From positions 1 through 64,000 of the forward strand of contig CAIPVV010000021.1 in assembly GCA_903868595.1 (NCBI GenBank): a DNA stretch of 64,000 nucleotides, read 5' to 3'. This document shows positions 60,889 to 64,000 of the stretch, in pieces. The notes under the pieces were generated by a model that was not told the origin of the DNA, made no database searches, and worked only from the letters and a program-made list of their open reading frames with translations. Every line of letters begins with the position of its first letter. Positions within the stretch are counted from its first letter, which is position 1. This DNA is from an uncultured Pseudomonadota bacterium. GTDB taxonomy: Bacteria > Pseudomonadota > Gammaproteobacteria > Steroidobacterales > Steroidobacteraceae. Position numbers and translations under genes: made by a program.

Positions 60889-62262
60889 TCACGCTGCATT
60901 GTCCGGTGTGCCCCCTGATTTCAGGCAAGCATAATAGAAGCCATCGGTCGCCGCTTCAGGCCCCGCCGAGCGCAGCCGTGGCAGCAACTGCACGTCGCCA
61001 TCGCCCCGCGGCACCAGCGGCGGCAGCGGCAGGTCGCGCGCCTTGAGCAGGCGCAGGCCGCCCCAGTCCTCGGCCATCAGCCGCTCCACCACGCCGCGAT
61101 TCTCCTGCGGCAGGACCGAGCAGGTCGCATAGACCAGGCGGCCGCCCGGCTTGAGCAGCTTCAGCGCACTGCGCAGCAGCTCCAGCTGCACGTCCGCAAG
61201 TCCCGCGATATCCGTCTCCCGGCGCAGCAGCTTGATGTCCGGGTGGCGGCGGATGACGCCGGTGGCCGAGCACGGCGCGTCCAGCAGCACGCGGTCAAAC
61301 TTACGCCCGTCCCACCACTCGGGGGGGCTGGCCAGGTCCGCCTGCACCAGCGTGGCCTTGCGGCCCAGGCGCGCAAGGTTTGCCGCCACGCGCTCCAGGC
61401 GGTTGGCGGCGCTATCCAGCGCCACCAGCTCGGCCAGGCCCGGCGTGTGCTCCAGGAGGTGGCCCGTCTTGCCGCCCGGCGCGGCGCAGGCATCCAGCAC
61501 CCGCTCGCCCGGCTGGGCATCCAGCAGGTAGGCGGCCACCTGCGCGCCGGCGTCCTGCACGCTCACCCGGCCCTCGGCGAAACCCGGCAGCGATTCGATA
61601 CTCACCGGCTCGATGAGGGCCACGGCCGTGGGCACGATGCCCCCGACGGCGCCGATGCCGGCGGCTGCCAGCTCGGCGAGGTAGTCCTGGCGGCGGCTGC
61701 GCGTGAGATCCACCCGCAGCGACATCGGCGGGTGCTCGTTGTTGGCGGCCAGGATCTCCGGCGCACGCCCGCCGTAGGCCTGCTCCAGCGCCTGCACGAA
61801 CCAGCGCGGGTGGGCCACGGCCGCGGCGGGCCGGCGATCCACGTGCGCGAAAATACTCTCGCCCTCGCGCACCAGGCGACGCAGCACCGCGTTGGCAAAG
61901 CCCGCCGCACCGGGCAGGCCTAGCGCGCGCGTGGCGTCCACGGCGATGTTCACCACCGACTCGGCGGCGGCACGGGAATACATGATCTGGTGGGCGGCAA
62001 CGACCAGCAGCGCATGCAGTGGCGCCTGAGGCTTGCGTCCCGGCGCCCGGATGAGCCCGTCGACCGCCGGCGCCAGGCGCAGGTACCAGCGCAGCGTGCC
62101 GGCCAGGATCGCGCGCACGGCGGCGCGCTGGGTGGGCGGCGGCGCGATGCGCTCCAGCGCGTCCTCGGCCGTGCAGCCCTCCGTCACGACCAGGGTCAGC
62201 GCGCGTGCCGCCAGCGTCATCGCTTCGGTGCCGGGAGCCAGCGGGGTGGGCGATGCGTTCAT
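60889..62262 (-). CDS. rsmB: 16S rRNA (cytosine(967)-C(5))-methyltransferase RsmB
   Basis: A 457-residue protein: N-terminal NusB-like RNA-binding domain (about residues 15-150) followed by a Rossmann methyltransferase (about 165-445). The SAM motif is DACAAPGGKTGHLLE; the two catalytic cysteines are in DAPCSATGVIRRHPD and YATCSVLPQENRG. It methylates C967 of 16S rRNA. The start overlaps the fmt stop by 4 bp (ATGA). Confidence 0.96.
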   Translation of the reverse strand: MNASPTPLAPGTEAMTLAARALTLVVTEGCTAEDALERIAPPPTQRAAVRAILAGTLRWYLRLAPAVDGLIRAPGRKPQAPLHALLVVAAHQIMYSRAAAESVVNIAVDATRALGLPGAAGFANAVLRRLVREGESIFAHVDRRPAAAVAHPRWFVQALEQAYGGRAPEILAANNEHPPMSLRVDLTRSRRQDYLAELAAAGIGAVGGIVPTAVALIEPVSIESLPGFAEGRVSVQDAGAQVAAYLLDAQPGERVLDACAAPGGKTGHLLEHTPGLAELVALDSAANRLERVAANLARLGRKATLVQADLASPPEWWDGRKFDRVLLDAPCSATGVIRRHPDIKLLRRETDIAGLADVQLELLRSALKLLKPGGRLVYATCSVLPQENRGVVERLMAEDWGGLRLLKARDLPLPPLVPRGDGDVQLLPRLRSAGPEAATDGFYYACLKSGGTPDNAA

Positions 62263-63221
62263 TCAAAGACCTTTGTAGACGCCATGACGGCAAGTTGCTC
62301 CGCATTGGCGAAGTCGTGGGCAGAAACCTTGCGCCGGCCCGCACGCTGCAACTCGCTCACGCCGAGCACCCCGTCGCTGCCGGCCACGGCCAGGTGGCCC
62401 TCGCGCAGGCCCAGGATCGTCCCCGGCGGCGTGGCCGGCGGCGCAGCACCGGGCAGCACGCGGCTGCGCAGGAGCTTCAACGGCTCGCCCAGGTACATCG
62501 CCTGCGCGGCGGGCCAGGGGTTGAAGGCACGGATCTGCCGGTCGATGTGCGCCACCGGCTCATGCCAGTGGATCGGCGCCTCGGCCTTGCTGAGCTTCTC
62601 GGCGTAGGTGGCGAGGCGGGGGTCCTGGGGACGGGGCGAGAGGCGCCGGGCCGCGACGTCCTCCAGCGACTGCAGGATCAGCCGCGCGCCGAGCGGGGCC
62701 AGCGCATCGTGCAACTCGACCGTGGTGGTGTCGGGCCCGATGGTCAGGGGCTCGCTGAGCAGCAGGGCGCCGGTGTCCAGGCCCGCATCCATCTGCATGA
62801 TGGTCACGCCGGTCTGGGCATCGCCGGCCAGGATCGCCCGCTGGATCGGCGCCGCGCCGCGCCAGCGCGGCAGCAGCGAGGCGTGGATGTTCAGGCAGCC
62901 ATGGCGCGGCAGGTCGAGCACCGGCTGGGGCAGAATCAGCCCGTAGGCAACGACCACCAGCACGTCGGGCTGCCACTGCGCGAGCTGCGCCAGTGCCGCC
63001 TGCGTCTGCGGTGCCTCGCCCTTCAGGCTCAGGGGCTGGGCCAGCGGCAAGCCCCGCGCGAGCGCGAATGCCTTGACCGGGCTGGGGGTCAGGGCGCGGC
63101 CGCGGCCGGCGGGCCGGTCCGGCTGCGTGAGCACGCCGACCACGGGATAGCGTTCGGCGATCGCCGCAAGCGCGAACACTGAGAACTGCGGCGTTCCCGC
63201 AAAGGCTATGCGTAGCGTCAT
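62259..63221 (-). CDS. fmt: methionyl-tRNA formyltransferase
   Basis: Formylates initiator methionyl-tRNA. The 320-residue protein has RIAFAGTPQFSVFAL at the N-terminus, the folate site HASLLPRWRGAAPIQRAI with the catalytic Asn/His/Asp set (NIHASLLP, DAGLDTG), and the C-terminal OB-type domain. Gene order def-fmt-rsmB is the classical one; 37 bp separate it from def. Confidence 0.97.
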   Translation of the reverse strand: MTLRIAFAGTPQFSVFALAAIAERYPVVGVLTQPDRPAGRGRALTPSPVKAFALARGLPLAQPLSLKGEAPQTQAALAQLAQWQPDVLVVVAYGLILPQPVLDLPRHGCLNIHASLLPRWRGAAPIQRAILAGDAQTGVTIMQMDAGLDTGALLLSEPLTIGPDTTTVELHDALAPLGARLILQSLEDVAARRLSPRPQDPRLATYAEKLSKAEAPIHWHEPVAHIDRQIRAFNPWPAAQAMYLGEPLKLLRSRVLPGAAPPATPPGTILGLREGHLAVAGSDGVLGVSELQRAGRRKVSAHDFANAEQLAVMASTKVFE

Positions 63222-63258
63222 AGGCGATCGCGGCCGGTCGGGCCGCGCACGGTGGGTT

Positions 63259-63804
63259 CTAGAGCGAGGGCGCGCGCTTGGAGGCGCCGCCGCCGCGGCC
63301 CGCGGCGCGCTCGCGCCGCTCCTTGTCGAGCTTCTTGCGGATGCGCTGGCGCTTGAGTTCGGAGAGGTAGTCGACGAACAGTCGACCCTCCAGGTGATCC
63401 ATCTCGTGCTGCAGGCAGACCGCCAGGATGCCTTCCAGGTCCCGCTCGATGACCTTGCCGGTGGCGTCCTGGGCGCGCACCCGCACCCGCTCGGCGCGCT
63501 GCACGTCGTCGTAGATGCCGGGCACCGACAGGCAGCCCTCCTCCCCCAAGGCCTGTCCCTCGCGGCTCAGGATCTGCGGGTTGATGAAGACCTCCCGCTG
63601 GTCGGATTGCTCCGACACGTCGATCACGATCAGGCGCTGGTGCCAGTCCACCTGGGTCGCGGCCAGGCCGATACCGGGTGCGGCGTACATGGTCTCGAAC
63701 AGGTCGTCGATCCGCCGCTGCAAGGCAGCGTCGAAAACGGTCACCGGCAAGGCCTTGGTGCGCAGGCGGGGATCGGGATATTCCAGGATGGGAAGCAGGG
63801 CCAT
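63259..63804 (-). CDS. def: peptide deformylase
   Basis: Removes the formyl group from new proteins. The 181-residue enzyme has all three motifs: [18 protein letters not shown] (Cys metal ligand) and [12 protein letters not shown] (two His ligands and catalytic Glu). A basic, Gly-rich C-terminal tail follows. It is the first gene of the leftward def-fmt-rsmB-DUF4390-ntrY-ntrX run. Confidence 0.97.
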   Translation of the reverse strand: MALLPILEYPDPRLRTKALPVTVFDAALQRRIDDLFETMYAAPGIGLAATQVDWHQRLIVIDVSEQSDQREVFINPQILSREGQALGEEGCLSVPGIYDDVQRAERVRVRAQDATGKVIERDLEGILAVCLQHEMDHLEGRLFVDYLSELKRQRIRKKLDKERRERAAGRGGGASKRAPSL

Positions 63805-63986
63805 GGCTCGTGTCTCGACTTGAAAATACTGCTACTGTTTCGGCTAATGTGAGGTCACGGCAGGGAATATTCCAGCCGGCCGTGATGGACTCCACAAACT
63901 TGGGCGCATCCGTGTGCGCGGCCGGGGCCCAGAGTTTATAACAGCGGGATCGCGCTCACCCCACCCGCGGATGACAGGAGTGGAAG

Positions 63987-64000
63987 ATGGTCTCATTTCA
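63987..64000 (+). CDS. start of a rightward gene, cut by the window edge
   Basis: ATG at 63987 is preceded by AGGAG six bases upstream, and four codons (MVSF) are visible. It is divergent from def. In many Gammaproteobacteria a LysM-domain protein gene occupies this place; nothing in the visible bases confirms that. Confidence 0.4.

Overview
This window comes from a high-GC gammaproteobacterium. The gene orders def-fmt-rsmB-DUF4390-ntrY-ntrX and priA-argS-SPOR, a secreted S46 dipeptidyl peptidase, and a Pseudomonas-like GlnK all point to the Xanthomonadales/Nevskiales/Steroidobacterales side of the class. I infer this from gene content and cannot name the genus. The DNA is almost entirely chromosomal housekeeping sequence. 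I saw no rRNA, tRNA, CRISPR array, prophage or insertion sequence.

Layout. 1-6.1 kb: a partial ygiQ (3' end outside the window), two small membrane proteins behind a secreted methyltransferase-like protein, and small hypothetical genes including a DUF4265 protein. 6.7-12.5 kb: a giant tandem UvrA (1831 aa, four ABC modules) translationally coupled to a small zinc-ribbon protein. 12.5-17.9 kb: a leftward cluster of GGDEF-EAL protein, NlpC/P60 lipoprotein and large SPOR-like protein, with a well-conserved cyclic-di-GMP-I riboswitch in the leader of the SPOR-like gene. 18-20.3 kb: an NAD(P)-binding protein divergent from a cyclopropane-synthase-like methyltransferase, then a GFA-family protein. 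20.3-26.9 kb: branched-chain amino acid genes (ilvA, ilvB, ilvN) with an FHA/coiled-coil protein and a degenerate alpha/beta-hydrolase. The acetolactate synthase subunits are divergently transcribed. glnK follows, with a clear sigma-54 promoter and an NtrC-type site.

27-29.6 kb: a decayed metalloprotease remnant, gshA and a DUF2845 protein. 29.7-37.4 kb: seven tightly packed rightward genes (fadI, tspO, dienelactone hydrolase, hemH, VOC protein, S46 peptidase, cytochrome b561-YceI fusion). 37.4-42.7 kb: a leftward run HNH endonuclease, 5'-3' exonuclease, acs and dctA-like symporter. The Acs protein carries a 138-residue histone-H1-like basic tail. 42.8-46.8 kb: pntAA-pntAB-pntB facing a second dicarboxylate symporter. 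46.8-51.9 kb: an AT-rich intergenic region with DnaA-box-like sites, then priA, argS and a SPOR protein. 52-56.7 kb: an HDOD remnant, an XRE regulator coupled to a SulP transporter, an 835-bp spacer and amtB. 56.7-64 kb: ntrX (with a degenerate AAA+ domain), ntrY, DUF4390, rsmB, fmt and def, and the first codons of a rightward gene at the edge.

Functional themes. Nitrogen status is represented by glnK, amtB and ntrYX. Cyclic-di-GMP metabolism and its RNA sensor lie next to each other and to cell-envelope proteins. Branched-chain amino acid synthesis, acetate/C4-dicarboxylate use and replication/repair make up most of the rest. The most unusual items are the c-di-GMP riboswitch beside its likely ligand-metabolising gene, the basic-tailed Acs, NtrX without sigma-54 contact or canonical ATPase residues, the split ilvB/ilvN and the DnaA-box cluster at priA.
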